Origin: Solobacterium sp.
Lineage (GTDB): Bacteria > Bacillota_I > Bacilli_A > Erysipelotrichales > Erysipelotrichaceae
DNA: 10,059 bases
Direction of reading: 5' to 3'
Assembly (NCBI GenBank): GCA_017543005.1
Contig: JAFWEA010000110.1
Location: 1-10,059, forward strand
This document shows positions 1 through 6,607 of this stretch, one piece after another. Both the position numbers and the translations under genes were made by a program. Under the pieces are notes generated by a model, which worked only from the letters and a program-made list of their open reading frames with translations, was not told the origin of the DNA and did no database searches. Every line of letters starts with the position of its first letter. Position 1 is the first letter of the stretch.

Positions 1-1419
1 GGAATGCACGGACTGGTCCGGATAGGCAATCAGCCAGGCTTCCTTGACATCGGGGTTGTCGTGATAATACTGGATCTGGGCCTGCCGGCGAGCCGTGACC
101 CGGTCCACCATGCGGTACAGGCGCAGATAGTATGTCCCCCGAATGACCACCAGGAACGCCGCCAGGGCGATAAAGCAGAGCCGGTATGCTTTTTCGGCAA
201 ACAGATCCATGCCGGCCACCAGCGTAAACAGCATCAGCATATACAGTGTATAGAGCGAACTGCGGGCTCCGAAGATCGGTGAGATCAGCATGACCGCATT
301 GGCTCCCATGGCGCAGAGATACAGGAAGATCATGAGCCATTTTTTCTTTTCATCCGGCTCATAGGCATAAACCGTATACAGAACCGCAGCCGTGATGGCC
401 ATATAGCCGATCGTGTTGATGGCCAGGCTGTGCGGCAGGGAAATATCGGCGAGCATATAGAACAGACGCAGATCCAGATACTTGCATACGGTCCATGCAT
501 AGGACTGCAGGATGCCGTACGCAAAGATGACACACAGCAGCACCGGACCGAACTTTGTCTTGTATTTATCCCGGCGGCGCAGCACTCTCAGAATCATGAT
601 GACACACAGGATCCGGGTCAGCCAGTAGTCCCGCATGAAGGTATAGTCGATAAAGGCAACCCAGTTTACGCCGATCTTGCCGAACAGCGACAGCCGGTTG
701 AATTCGGCATGATCCCTGGCCATGCGGGCCATCGCCCCCGGCGAGAACCGGATCAGGATCAGACCAATCGTACCGATCACCGTCAGCACCAGCATGCGCT
801 TCAGAGCCTCTTTTTTCTTAAACCACAGCCAGATCAGCACCAGCATGTCGGCCCCGACAAGCAGCGCTGCGGCGTTTTCCATATAGAGCGGAACCGCCGC
901 GCTGCACAGCATCATCAGGGCCATGCGCACCGGGCTCATTTCATCGTCATAGAGCCAGTCCCGCAGCAGGTTGATATAAACCGTAAACAGGAACAGCGGA
1001 ATGACATAGGTCGTGCCCATGATCCAGGTATAGGTTTCCATGCGCACCCCTTCCGGCACCGTCAGGATCAAAGCCATGGCCAGCAGGATAACCGGAATGA
1101 TATTTCCGGCTCCGGCTTTTTTCACCAGCCGGATCATCCCGGCCAGGATCCCGGTGAATAACAGCGGGTTGAGCAGGTTCCACCAGCCCTTGTGCGGGGC
1201 GACCACAAAGCCCCACAGTTCCGCCAGAAACCGGCCGGACCAGGTCATGTAGTTGACCGCGGCACTGGTCAGCGGATTCTGCGTCATGCCCGTATAGGCA
1301 TACCCCCAGTCATCCCCGGCCACCGGCATCCAGCGGCTGATCAGCCAGAAGAACACGAAAAACATGGCCAGCAATGCGGCTGTGATCAGCTGTTCGGTTT
1401 TTCCTGTGTCTTTTTTCAT
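1..1419 (-). CDS. Polytopic membrane protein, DUF6056/GT-C glycosyltransferase-like (3' end outside window)
   Basis: The reading frame opens at ATG 1419-1417 and stays open for 473 codons to the left edge, so the C-terminus is missing. Its ATG overlaps the stop of the upstream SGNH gene as ATGA (1419-1416), which implies translational coupling. The protein is strongly hydrophobic. It has a first membrane segment at about residues 10-29, then an outward-facing loop with Asp36-Asp37 (AGDDWGYA) and W60-SGR63, followed by many further membrane segments. An acidic DD/DE motif in the first external loop plus a downstream W-x-GR is typical of DUF6056 and of GT-C-fold, lipid-linked-sugar glycosyltransferases; I recognise this style from memory rather than from an alignment. 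The last visible part (about residues 430-473) is a charged stretch, perhaps the start of an extracytoplasmic domain. From its neighbours I infer a role in building or decorating a surface glycan. The exact donor and acceptor cannot be told. Confidence 0.7.
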   Translation of the reverse strand, partial: MKKDTGKTEQLITAALLAMFFVFFWLISRWMPVAGDDWGYAYTGMTQNPLTSAAVNYMTWSGRFLAELWGFVVAPHKGWWNLLNPLLFTGILAGMIRLVKKAGAGNIIPVILLAMALILTVPEGVRMETYTWIMGTTYVIPLFLFTVYINLLRDWLYDDEMSPVRMALMMLCSAAVPLYMENAAALLVGADMLVLIWLWFKKKEALKRMLVLTVIGTIGLILIRFSPGAMARMARDHAEFNRLSLFGKIGVNWVAFIDYTFMRDYWLTRILCVIMILRVLRRRDKYKTKFGPVLLCVIFAYGILQSYAWTVCKYLDLRLFYMLADISLPHSLAINTIGYMAITAAVLYTVYAYEPDEKKKWLMIFLYLCAMGANAVMLISPIFGARSSLYTLYMLMLFTLVAGMDLFAEKAYRLCFIALAAFLVVIRGTYYLRLYRMVDRVTARRQAQIQYYHDNPDVKEAWLIAYPDQSVHS

Positions 1420-2906
1420 CCGGCTTCAACCTGTTCTTTCCGGCGGATTCCCGCATCCGTTCTGATATCAATGTTCACGGAGTCAATGACTCTGTCTGTC
1501 AGTGTATCATAAACCACGATATTCAGTCCCCTTGTATTGAGCGAGTACTCTTCCCCGTCGATGAGAATCGAGCAGATGCTGCCGCTGTAGAAGCCGGCAC
1601 TGTCCAGGGAGAATACCGCCTGGCCACCGTCAATCGTGCCCTGCAGATGCAGCGGTTCTTCGGTCAGTTCCTCACGGATTTCACCGTCCGCAATGACCGC
1701 ATAGTAGCTTTTGCGTACCTGGCCGGCCAGGTCATACTGCAGGCCCAGTTCCCGCCAGTATTCGCGGGCGGTGTCGCTCATGGCGCCGGAGCAGTCATCA
1801 TTGACCGCCATCAGCACGGCATACCGGCTGTTTTTCAGCAGGCGCATGTACGTTTCAATATCATATGTATCGCTGAGGGTGAAGTTTTCCGTCAGGGCAT
1901 CATAATAGCCCCTTGTCTTTTCATACTGTTCATCCGTTACCGCCGCGATGCCATGATCCTGCAGGATTGTTTCCATGACCGCTGTCAGCTTCCGGGAACC
2001 CCAGAAGTTGGCATGGGTGATCAGCCGTTCCCGCGGGGCATCTTCCTGCAGCCGGGCAAAGTTCTCCGGCAGCATGAAATTGAAGTATTCCGCCCCGTGA
2101 TCTGCCGCATATGTGCTCAGTGTATTGTAAATACCATCGTTCATGTTGTTTCCGGGCAGATCGATCAGGATCAGCCTGATGTCATTGTCCTGACACAGCT
2201 GTGTGATCTTATCCAGATATTCCGCCATCAGCGGCTGCATCTCCACCCCCGCCTCACTGTCAGCCGGTTCAAACAGCCTGACCTCTTCATAAGTTCCGGC
2301 AATGGCGGAATAACCCTTCATCGGGGAACACATGATATCAGCCGGCATGAAATCGCTGCGGCTGAGTTCCTTCCAGCGGTCATGATAGCGGATGTTGGTC
2401 AGGTAGTAACTCAGTTCCGAGTGGGACGGGTCTCTTGTGCAGATATCATGCACGGCCTCACGCTTCACCGCTGACCACTTCATCGGATCAATGGCCAGAC
2501 GGATCTGCCCTTCCCCGGAATTCAGCACGGATTCGGGGATCAGTTCCCAGCAGAAGCGGCAGTCCAGCACAACGGCCTGCGGATGCTGGAAACGCAGCGC
2601 CTCCTTCAGCATGTAATAACTCAGGAAAATGCTCTGGTGGCCGCTGCCCAGGTTATAGCTGCGGATGCCGGTGTCATTGTAGATCTGCTGGGGTGAGAAG
2701 GCATTGGCCATGACGCTGCTGCCCAGAAACAGCACATCCACCGTGTCCGGTTCCATGTCATAGAAGCCGGAGATCGTGGCGGTTGTCGGCCAGTTGGAAT
2801 TGGCATAGGTGAACTTCGGCGCCAGGACTTCATTCGTCCTGAAAAGACCGGCAGTCAAGATGGCCAGAAAGCACAGATATTTCAACAGTTTCCCTGCTCT
2901 TTTCAT
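1416..2906 (-). CDS. SGNH-hydrolase-like membrane-anchored protein with C-terminal ILEI-like domain
   Basis: I chose ATG 2906 (496 aa), which sits one base after the MBOAT stop and has GGAGG eight bases upstream; a start at 2948 would add 14 residues inside the MBOAT gene. Residues about 7-23 form a signal-anchor helix, so the bulk is outside the cell. Residues about 56-310 look like an SGNH/GDSL-type fold of the kind paired with MBOAT acyltransferases (AlgJ/AlgX/DltD-like). They show FLGSSVM with candidate nucleophile Ser63, NLGSGHQS at 85-92, and a block-V-like HANFWG with His298. The Asp normally three residues before that His is Leu295. Residues about 357-481 contain AVNDDCSGAMSD and RGLNIVVYD motifs, resembling the two halves of the ILEI/FAM3 domain in reversed order. 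The likely role is transfer or removal of acyl groups on an extracellular polymer together with the MBOAT protein. The family assignment is motif-based and the substrate is unknown. Confidence 0.75.
   Translation of the reverse strand: MKRAGKLLKYLCFLAILTAGLFRTNEVLAPKFTYANSNWPTTATISGFYDMEPDTVDVLFLGSSVMANAFSPQQIYNDTGIRSYNLGSGHQSIFLSYYMLKEALRFQHPQAVVLDCRFCWELIPESVLNSGEGQIRLAIDPMKWSAVKREAVHDICTRDPSHSELSYYLTNIRYHDRWKELSRSDFMPADIMCSPMKGYSAIAGTYEEVRLFEPADSEAGVEMQPLMAEYLDKITQLCQDNDIRLILIDLPGNNMNDGIYNTLSTYAADHGAEYFNFMLPENFARLQEDAPRERLITHANFWGSRKLTAVMETILQDHGIAAVTDEQYEKTRGYYDALTENFTLSDTYDIETYMRLLKNSRYAVLMAVNDDCSGAMSDTAREYWRELGLQYDLAGQVRKSYYAVIADGEIREELTEEPLHLQGTIDGGQAVFSLDSAGFYSGSICSILIDGEEYSLNTRGLNIVVYDTLTDRVIDSVNIDIRTDAGIRRKEQVEAG
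1464..1838 (-). other. ILEI/FAM3-like domain, apparently circularly permuted
   Basis: These are residues about 357-481 of the SGNH-like protein. The first half (YAVLMAVNDDCSGAMSD, then WRELGL and SYYAVIADG) resembles the second half of ILEI domains, where a 'VLVA-x-x-DD-x-x-x-x-x-x-D/E' strand-helix precedes an 'LG' and a 'W-V-F-x-G' strand. The second half (a Gly-rich region, ILIDGEEYS, then TRGLNIVVYD and RVIDSVNID) resembles the first half of the family, including the hallmark G-RGLN-x-x-V-x-D strand. I compared these from memory of the family, without an alignment. The domain is extracytoplasmic by topology and may bind carbohydrate or protein, which is an inference. Confidence 0.5.
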
Positions 2907-2907
2907 A

Positions 2908-4323
2908 TCAGAAGCCTCCGTAGATGAAATCGCCGGCCGCGAAGCCATACCCGTATGTACCGAAAATCCAGATCATGAAAATCATGCCGAAACACAGCCC
3001 CCAGCGCACCGCAATGTTCTGTCTGGCATACCAGGCCCGCACGGAGCCCTTTGTCTGGGCAGTGCTGATGATGGCCATGATGATCAGGGAAACGATCAGA
3101 ACGATCCAGTCCTTGCCGTCCAGACCCAGCCGGCAGACGGAACCGTCAAACAGTGTCCACGGGTTCCACACCCACATCCGCCGAATGAAAGACACCGCCG
3201 CCCGCAGGCCCGGCGCCCGGAAAACAATCCAGCCGAGCATGACCCAGAAGAAGGTGCCAAGCCGCCGGAATGTACGGTAAACAATTGTATTCTCAGCCAC
3301 ACCAGCTGCCGCATACAGTTTTTGCCGCAGGCCATGGCTCAGCCGCCCGCAGATCTGGTAGATGCCATGCATCAGACCCCAGACAATGTAGTTCAGCCCG
3401 CTGCCGTGCCAGATGCCGCTGACCAGGAACGTGATCAGCAGGTTGATATACCGGCGCAGTTCCCCTTTCCGGCTGCCGCCCAGCGGGATATAGATATAAT
3501 CCCTGAGCCAGCTGCTCAAGCTGATATGCCAGCGGCGCCAGAATTCCTGTATGGAAAGTGCCATGTACGGATGATCAAAGTTTTCCGCCAGCCGAATGCC
3601 GAAAAGACCGGATACACCCTGGCAGATGGTGACGCAACTGAAGAAATCCGCATACAGCTGGAAACTGTAAAGAATGGCCGCCAGCCAGAGATATGTCCCG
3701 CTGTACTGGGCGGAATGATCAAACACCCGGCCGGCAAAGATACCGGCTTTATCCGCAATCATCAGTTTCAGGAAAAAACCATAAAGGATCAGCTGCAGGC
3801 TCCCGAAGAACTGTTCTTCATTGAATCTGTGCCCTTCGTAAAGCTGCGGGCCCAGCTGTCTGTGCCGGGGTATGGGGCCCTGGATGATCTGCGGAAAAAA
3901 CGAGATGAACAGCGCGTATTTCAGAAGATTATGCTCCGCCTGCGTGTCACCTCTATAGATATCGATCAGATAGGCGGCAATCTGCAGGGTATAAAATGAC
4001 AGACCCACCGGAACGATCAGGCTGAAGCCGACCGTCACAAAACCGGACAGTTTCACCAATAACAGTGGCAGCACCGACAGCAGCACCCCGCCGCCAAGCA
4101 GCACCCTGTTTCCGCTGTTTTTCTCCAGCAGGAGGCCGGCCAGCCAGCTGACAAGGATCGTGGCCAGAAACAGGATCCCGTCCAGTTTCCGGCTCATCAG
4201 GGACGCATAAAAGAAAACACTGCCCGCCAGCAGCACATACCATCGATATTTCACCGGCATGATGTAATAAAGCACTACCGCAGCCAGCAGAAACATGTAG
4301 AAAGCAAGCGATGTATACTGCAT
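2908..4323 (-). CDS. MBOAT-family membrane-bound O-acyltransferase (AlgI/DltB-like)
   Basis: This 471-aa protein is a multi-spanning inner-membrane enzyme that should move acyl groups across the membrane to an extracellular polymer. Family signatures are clear: IIQGPIPRH at 146-154, YADFF at 224-228, IQEFWRRWHISLSSWLRDY at 258-276 containing His266, and SGIWHGSGLNYIVWGLMHG at 302-320 with the near-invariant catalytic His306. It ends in GDFIYGGF, matching the usual FIY-x-x-F end of AlgI/DltB proteins, so the gene is full length. The start ATG 4323 follows AGGAG by five bases. The stop (2910-2908) is one base before the SGNH start. Pairing with an SGNH protein is the normal arrangement for alginate-, teichoic-acid- or capsule-acylation systems. 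The absence of dltA/dltC/dltD-like genes argues against D-alanylation and for a different polymer, though this is inferred. It is probably transcribed from the 117-bp gap after the tRNA-Leu gene. Confidence 0.93.
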   Translation of the reverse strand: MQYTSLAFYMFLLAAVVLYYIMPVKYRWYVLLAGSVFFYASLMSRKLDGILFLATILVSWLAGLLLEKNSGNRVLLGGGVLLSVLPLLLVKLSGFVTVGFSLIVPVGLSFYTLQIAAYLIDIYRGDTQAEHNLLKYALFISFFPQIIQGPIPRHRQLGPQLYEGHRFNEEQFFGSLQLILYGFFLKLMIADKAGIFAGRVFDHSAQYSGTYLWLAAILYSFQLYADFFSCVTICQGVSGLFGIRLAENFDHPYMALSIQEFWRRWHISLSSWLRDYIYIPLGGSRKGELRRYINLLITFLVSGIWHGSGLNYIVWGLMHGIYQICGRLSHGLRQKLYAAAGVAENTIVYRTFRRLGTFFWVMLGWIVFRAPGLRAAVSFIRRMWVWNPWTLFDGSVCRLGLDGKDWIVLIVSLIIMAIISTAQTKGSVRAWYARQNIAVRWGLCFGMIFMIWIFGTYGYGFAAGDFIYGGF

Positions 4324-4338
4324 GAATTCTCCTGTCTA

Positions 4339-4376
4339 ATCTTATCATTGAATGCGCAAATGCAAAACAGCGACAA
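4339..4376 (-). promoter_or_regulatory. Possible promoter for the MBOAT-SGNH-membrane protein operon
   Basis: Two weak sigma-A-like pairs are visible in the gap between the tRNA terminator and the MBOAT start: TTGTCG (4376-4371) with TTCAAT (4352-4347), spacer 18, and TTGCAT (4365-4360) with TAAGAT (4344-4339), spacer 15. Each box matches consensus at about four of six positions. A promoter is expected here because a terminator lies just upstream, but which pair is used is a guess. Confidence 0.3.
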
Positions 4377-4394
4377 TTGCCCGGCCCGCTCGGG

Positions 4395-4425
4395 ATAAAA
4401 AAGAAATCCGGATTATTCCGGATTC
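4395..4425 (-). terminator. Rho-independent terminator of the tRNA operon
   Basis: On the minus strand a perfect 8-bp stem, AATCCGGA (4424-4417) and TCCGGATT (4412-4405), with an ATAA loop is followed by TTC and then six T residues (4402-4397). It lies 15 bases after the CCA end of tRNA-Leu. It separates the tRNA transcript from the MBOAT operon. Confidence 0.85.
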
Positions 4426-4439
4426 CCGATGATATATGG

Positions 4440-4526
4440 TGGTGGGGGCAGCGGGACTTGAACCCGCACGGTGTTGCCACCAACGGATTTTAAGTCCGTT
4501 GCGTCTGCCCATTCCGCCATGCCCCC
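4440..4526 (-). tRNA. tRNA-Leu (anticodon UAA)
   Basis: The 87-nt gene has a seven-base acceptor stem GGGGGCA/TGCCCCC, discriminator A and an encoded CCA (4442-4440). The anticodon stem-loop ACGGA-CTTAAAA-TCCGT carries TAA. A long class-II variable arm (TGGTGGCAACACC) and the GGTTCAAGTCC T-arm confirm a leucine tRNA. It is the second gene of a two-tRNA transcript, 14 bases after tRNA-Cys. Confidence 0.97.
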
Positions 4527-4540
4527 TGATACAAAAAAAG

Positions 4541-4614
4541 TGGAGGTTCCTACCGGGATCGAACCGGTGCTCACAGAGTTGCAGTCTGTTGCCTTACCAC
4601 TTGGCTAAGGAACC
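4541..4614 (-). tRNA. tRNA-Cys (anticodon GCA)
   Basis: The 74-nt gene has acceptor stem GGTTCCT/AGGAACC, discriminator U and an encoded CCA. The anticodon stem-loop ACAGA-CTGCAAC-TCTGT carries GCA, and the T-arm is CCGGTTCGATCCCGG. A U73 discriminator is the cysteine identity element. It is the first gene after the TATAAT-type promoter at about 4635-4663. Confidence 0.97.
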
Positions 4615-4634
4615 ATTCCTTCGATGCAAGAATT

Positions 4635-4663
4635 ATTATAAGCACGAACAACATAAAAAGCAA
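4635..4663 (-). promoter_or_regulatory. Promoter of the tRNA-Cys/tRNA-Leu operon
   Basis: A perfect -10 box TATAAT (4640-4635) has TTGCTT (4663-4658) 17 bases upstream. Transcription would start about 14 bases before the mature tRNA-Cys 5' end. The -35 box sits immediately after the pot-operon terminator hairpin. Confidence 0.75.
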
Positions 4664-4702
4664 CTAAAACAATTCAGCCCCCTGCCGGGCAGGAGGCTGA
4701 AT
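4664..4702 (-). terminator. Rho-independent terminator of the pot operon
   Basis: A long hairpin pairs ATTCAGCC (4702-4695 on the minus strand, complement of 4672-4679), then, after one mismatch, a further five GC-rich pairs around a three-base loop at 4686-4688. The minus strand continues TTGTTTTAG, a moderate U tract. It begins 11 bases after the potD stop codon. Confidence 0.85.
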
Positions 4703-4713
4703 CATAATTGAGG

Positions 4714-5820
4714 TTATTCGCCGATCTTGACTTTGTTCCAGCGGTCGGACAGTTCCTGCCGCAGGACTTCGTTGAAGTGGAAGATTTCATCCTTCTCGTA
4801 ACCGTCACGCGGAATGTAAGCGGAGATGCCGCCGTACAGTTCTTCATCCGTGGACATTTCATCGAATACCTGCTTGTTGACAGCGGTGTAGCCGATGGTT
4901 TCGGAGTTGGCATAAGATGCGTCATAGTCGGTGATGTAGTTGACGAACGCATTGGCCAGACCCGGGCAGCCGGCATTGGCCGGAATGACCATGGCATCAA
5001 TCCAGATGTTTGTGCCCTGGTGCGGTTCCAGATAAGACATGGATTCGTTTTCAGAGATGACATAGGCTGCATCGCCGGAGTACATCAGGGCGATGTCCTT
5101 TTCGCCGTTCATCATGGCATCGATGACTTCATCGGTGACATAAGCCGGTTCAACTGCCTTGTCCATCTGAACGAGCCACTGATAAGCTGCTTCGATTTCA
5201 TCCGGATTCTCGGTGTTCATGGAGTAACCCAGAGCCTTGAAGGCAACCATGAAGGCATCACGCTGGCTGTCATACATGAAGACTCTGCCCTTGTATTCTT
5301 CGTCCAGCAGGATGTCCCAGCCCTTTTCTTCGATGACGGCCGGATCAACATTGTCGTGGTTGTAAACCAGACCGACGCTGCCTCTGAAGTACGGAACGGC
5401 ATATTCCAGATCCGGATCGAATGCCTTCTGCATTTCAAGGGCAACCGGGTCCAGCTGATCCAGGTTGGTCAGGGCTTCCTTGTCCAGCTTCTGCAGCATG
5501 CCTTCGTCAATCAGGCGCTCGATGCTGTAGTCAGACGGCACCAGCACATCATAGGCACTGCCGCCCAGCAGTTTTGTATACATGGTCTCGTTCGAATCGA
5601 ATGTTTCGTAGTTGACCTTCGCATTGTACATCTTCTCAAAGTTTGTCAGGACGCCGTCCCCGATGTATTCGCCGGCATTGTAGACGTTGATGACGCTGCA
5701 GCCGTAGGTTTCCTTGGCATCAATTGTTTCTTCAGCATCAGAGGAGCCGGAGCCGCTGCAGGCTGTCAGCACCCCGAGGCTGCTGATCAGAAGAATTTTA
5801 GAGAGTGACTGCTTTTTCAT
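4714..5820 (-). CDS. potD: Spermidine/putrescine ABC transporter substrate-binding lipoprotein PotD
   Basis: This 368-aa receptor captures polyamine outside the cell and delivers it to PotBC. A lipoprotein signal (basic MKK, hydrophobic core, lipobox LTAC with Cys21) anchors it to the membrane. Family landmarks are present: VYNAGEYIG at 46-54, ETFDSNETMYTKLLGG at 72-87, VPSDYS at 94-99, QRDAF at 186-190, NIWIDAMVIPAN at 271-282 and SETIGYTAVN at 306-315. Compared from memory with E. coli PotD, Trp255, Asp257, Tyr293, Glu36 and Tyr37 equivalents are kept (W273, D275, Y311, E51, Y52), while Trp34 becomes Ala49, Trp229 becomes Tyr247, Glu171 becomes Asp188 and Asp168 becomes Ser185. The ATG (5820) lies 23 bases inside the end of potC and is preceded only by a weak AAGGGA, which suggests coupled translation. 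It is the last gene of the operon. Polyamine binding is likely but the exact ligand is uncertain. Confidence 0.93.
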   Translation of the reverse strand: MKKQSLSKILLISSLGVLTACSGSGSSDAEETIDAKETYGCSVINVYNAGEYIGDGVLTNFEKMYNAKVNYETFDSNETMYTKLLGGSAYDVLVPSDYSIERLIDEGMLQKLDKEALTNLDQLDPVALEMQKAFDPDLEYAVPYFRGSVGLVYNHDNVDPAVIEEKGWDILLDEEYKGRVFMYDSQRDAFMVAFKALGYSMNTENPDEIEAAYQWLVQMDKAVEPAYVTDEVIDAMMNGEKDIALMYSGDAAYVISENESMSYLEPHQGTNIWIDAMVIPANAGCPGLANAFVNYITDYDASYANSETIGYTAVNKQVFDEMSTDEELYGGISAYIPRDGYEKDEIFHFNEVLRQELSDRWNKVKIGE

Positions 5821-6607
5821 TTTTCTTTCCCTTTCTTTCCCGAATCATCGGAACAACATTCATGAGAATCAGTACGATGGTAATAACGTAGACAATGATG
5901 GCGGACAGTGCGTTGATGGTCGGGTTGACCCGCTTGACGGCACCGTAGACGTAGATTGATATATTCGACACACCGGGACCGGTGGTGAATAACGAGATAA
6001 CGAAGTCATCGAAGGACATCGTGAAGGCAACCAGCGCGCCGGAGATAATGCCCGGGCGGATCTGCGGGATGATGACCTTCCAGAGGGCCTGCAGCGGGGT
6101 GCAGCCAAGATCCAGGGCCGCTTCGGCAAGATTGGGATCCAGGCCCCGCAGCTTCGGCATGACCGACAGGATCACATACGGGATACAGAAGGCAATGTGG
6201 GCCAGCACCATGGTCACGAAGCCGGTCTTGATCTTCAGCGAAGTGAAGAACAGCATGAACCCGATGGCGGTGACGATATCCGGGTTGAGCATCGGCAGGT
6301 TGTTGACCTGGGTGATGGTCTCGCGCAGGATGCGGTTGCTTTTGGAAAGGCCGATGGCTGTGATCGTACCGACAATCGTGGAGACAATCGTCGCAATCAC
6401 TGCACACAGCACCGTATAGCCGATGGCCGACATGATCATCCGGTCAGCGAACATCTTCTCATACCACTGCAGGGAGAAGCCCGTGAAGCGGGTGAGAGAT
6501 TTGGATTCATTGAAGCTGAACAACACCACATACAGGATCGGCAGATAGAAGAAGGCCAGGATCAGGGCTACAAAGATGCGCTCATGCAGTTTTGTCTTAT
6601 GTTCCAT
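5798..6607 (-). CDS. potC: Spermidine/putrescine ABC transporter permease PotC
   Basis: This 269-aa inner-membrane protein is one half of the polyamine channel. It has about six hydrophobic segments, roughly at residues 12-32, 58-87, 108-124, 129-150, 186-208 and 232-254. A canonical EAA coupling loop that contacts PotA is present at 160-168 (LAEAALDLG). The PMLNPDIV stretch (105-112) and the AFTMSFDDFV stretch (194-203) are typical of PotC/CysW-like permeases. The start ATG (6607) overlaps the potB stop as TGATG and has a perfect AAGGAGGTG ten bases upstream within the end of potB. The length is normal for the family. Confidence 0.95.
   Translation of the reverse strand: MEHKTKLHERIFVALILAFFYLPILYVVLFSFNESKSLTRFTGFSLQWYEKMFADRMIMSAIGYTVLCAVIATIVSTIVGTITAIGLSKSNRILRETITQVNNLPMLNPDIVTAIGFMLFFTSLKIKTGFVTMVLAHIAFCIPYVILSVMPKLRGLDPNLAEAALDLGCTPLQALWKVIIPQIRPGIISGALVAFTMSFDDFVISLFTTGPGVSNISIYVYGAVKRVNPTINALSAIIVYVITIVLILMNVVPMIRERKGKKNEKAVTL

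Noticed and set aside
2907..2948. An earlier start for the SGNH-like gene at 2948.
   Set aside because: It would overlap the MBOAT gene by 41 bases and put a non-conserved 14-residue leader before the signal anchor; ATG 2906 has a GGAGG at proper spacing.
2809..3999. A 396-codon plus-strand frame opposite the MBOAT gene, and a 243-codon one at 430-1161.
   Set aside because: Their translations are Pro/His/Gln-rich and low in structure, as expected for antisense of hydrophobic membrane proteins.
4440..4526. tRNA-Leu as an attachment site for an island carrying the MBOAT cluster.
   Set aside because: No integrase gene and no repeated copy of the tRNA 3' end is visible in the window, and base composition of the cluster looks like that of the pot operon.
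4708..5808. A 366-codon open frame on the plus strand, antisense to potD.
   Set aside because: Same cause as the potA shadow; no ribosome binding site or domain is seen, and the minus-strand frame is a clear PotD lipoprotein.
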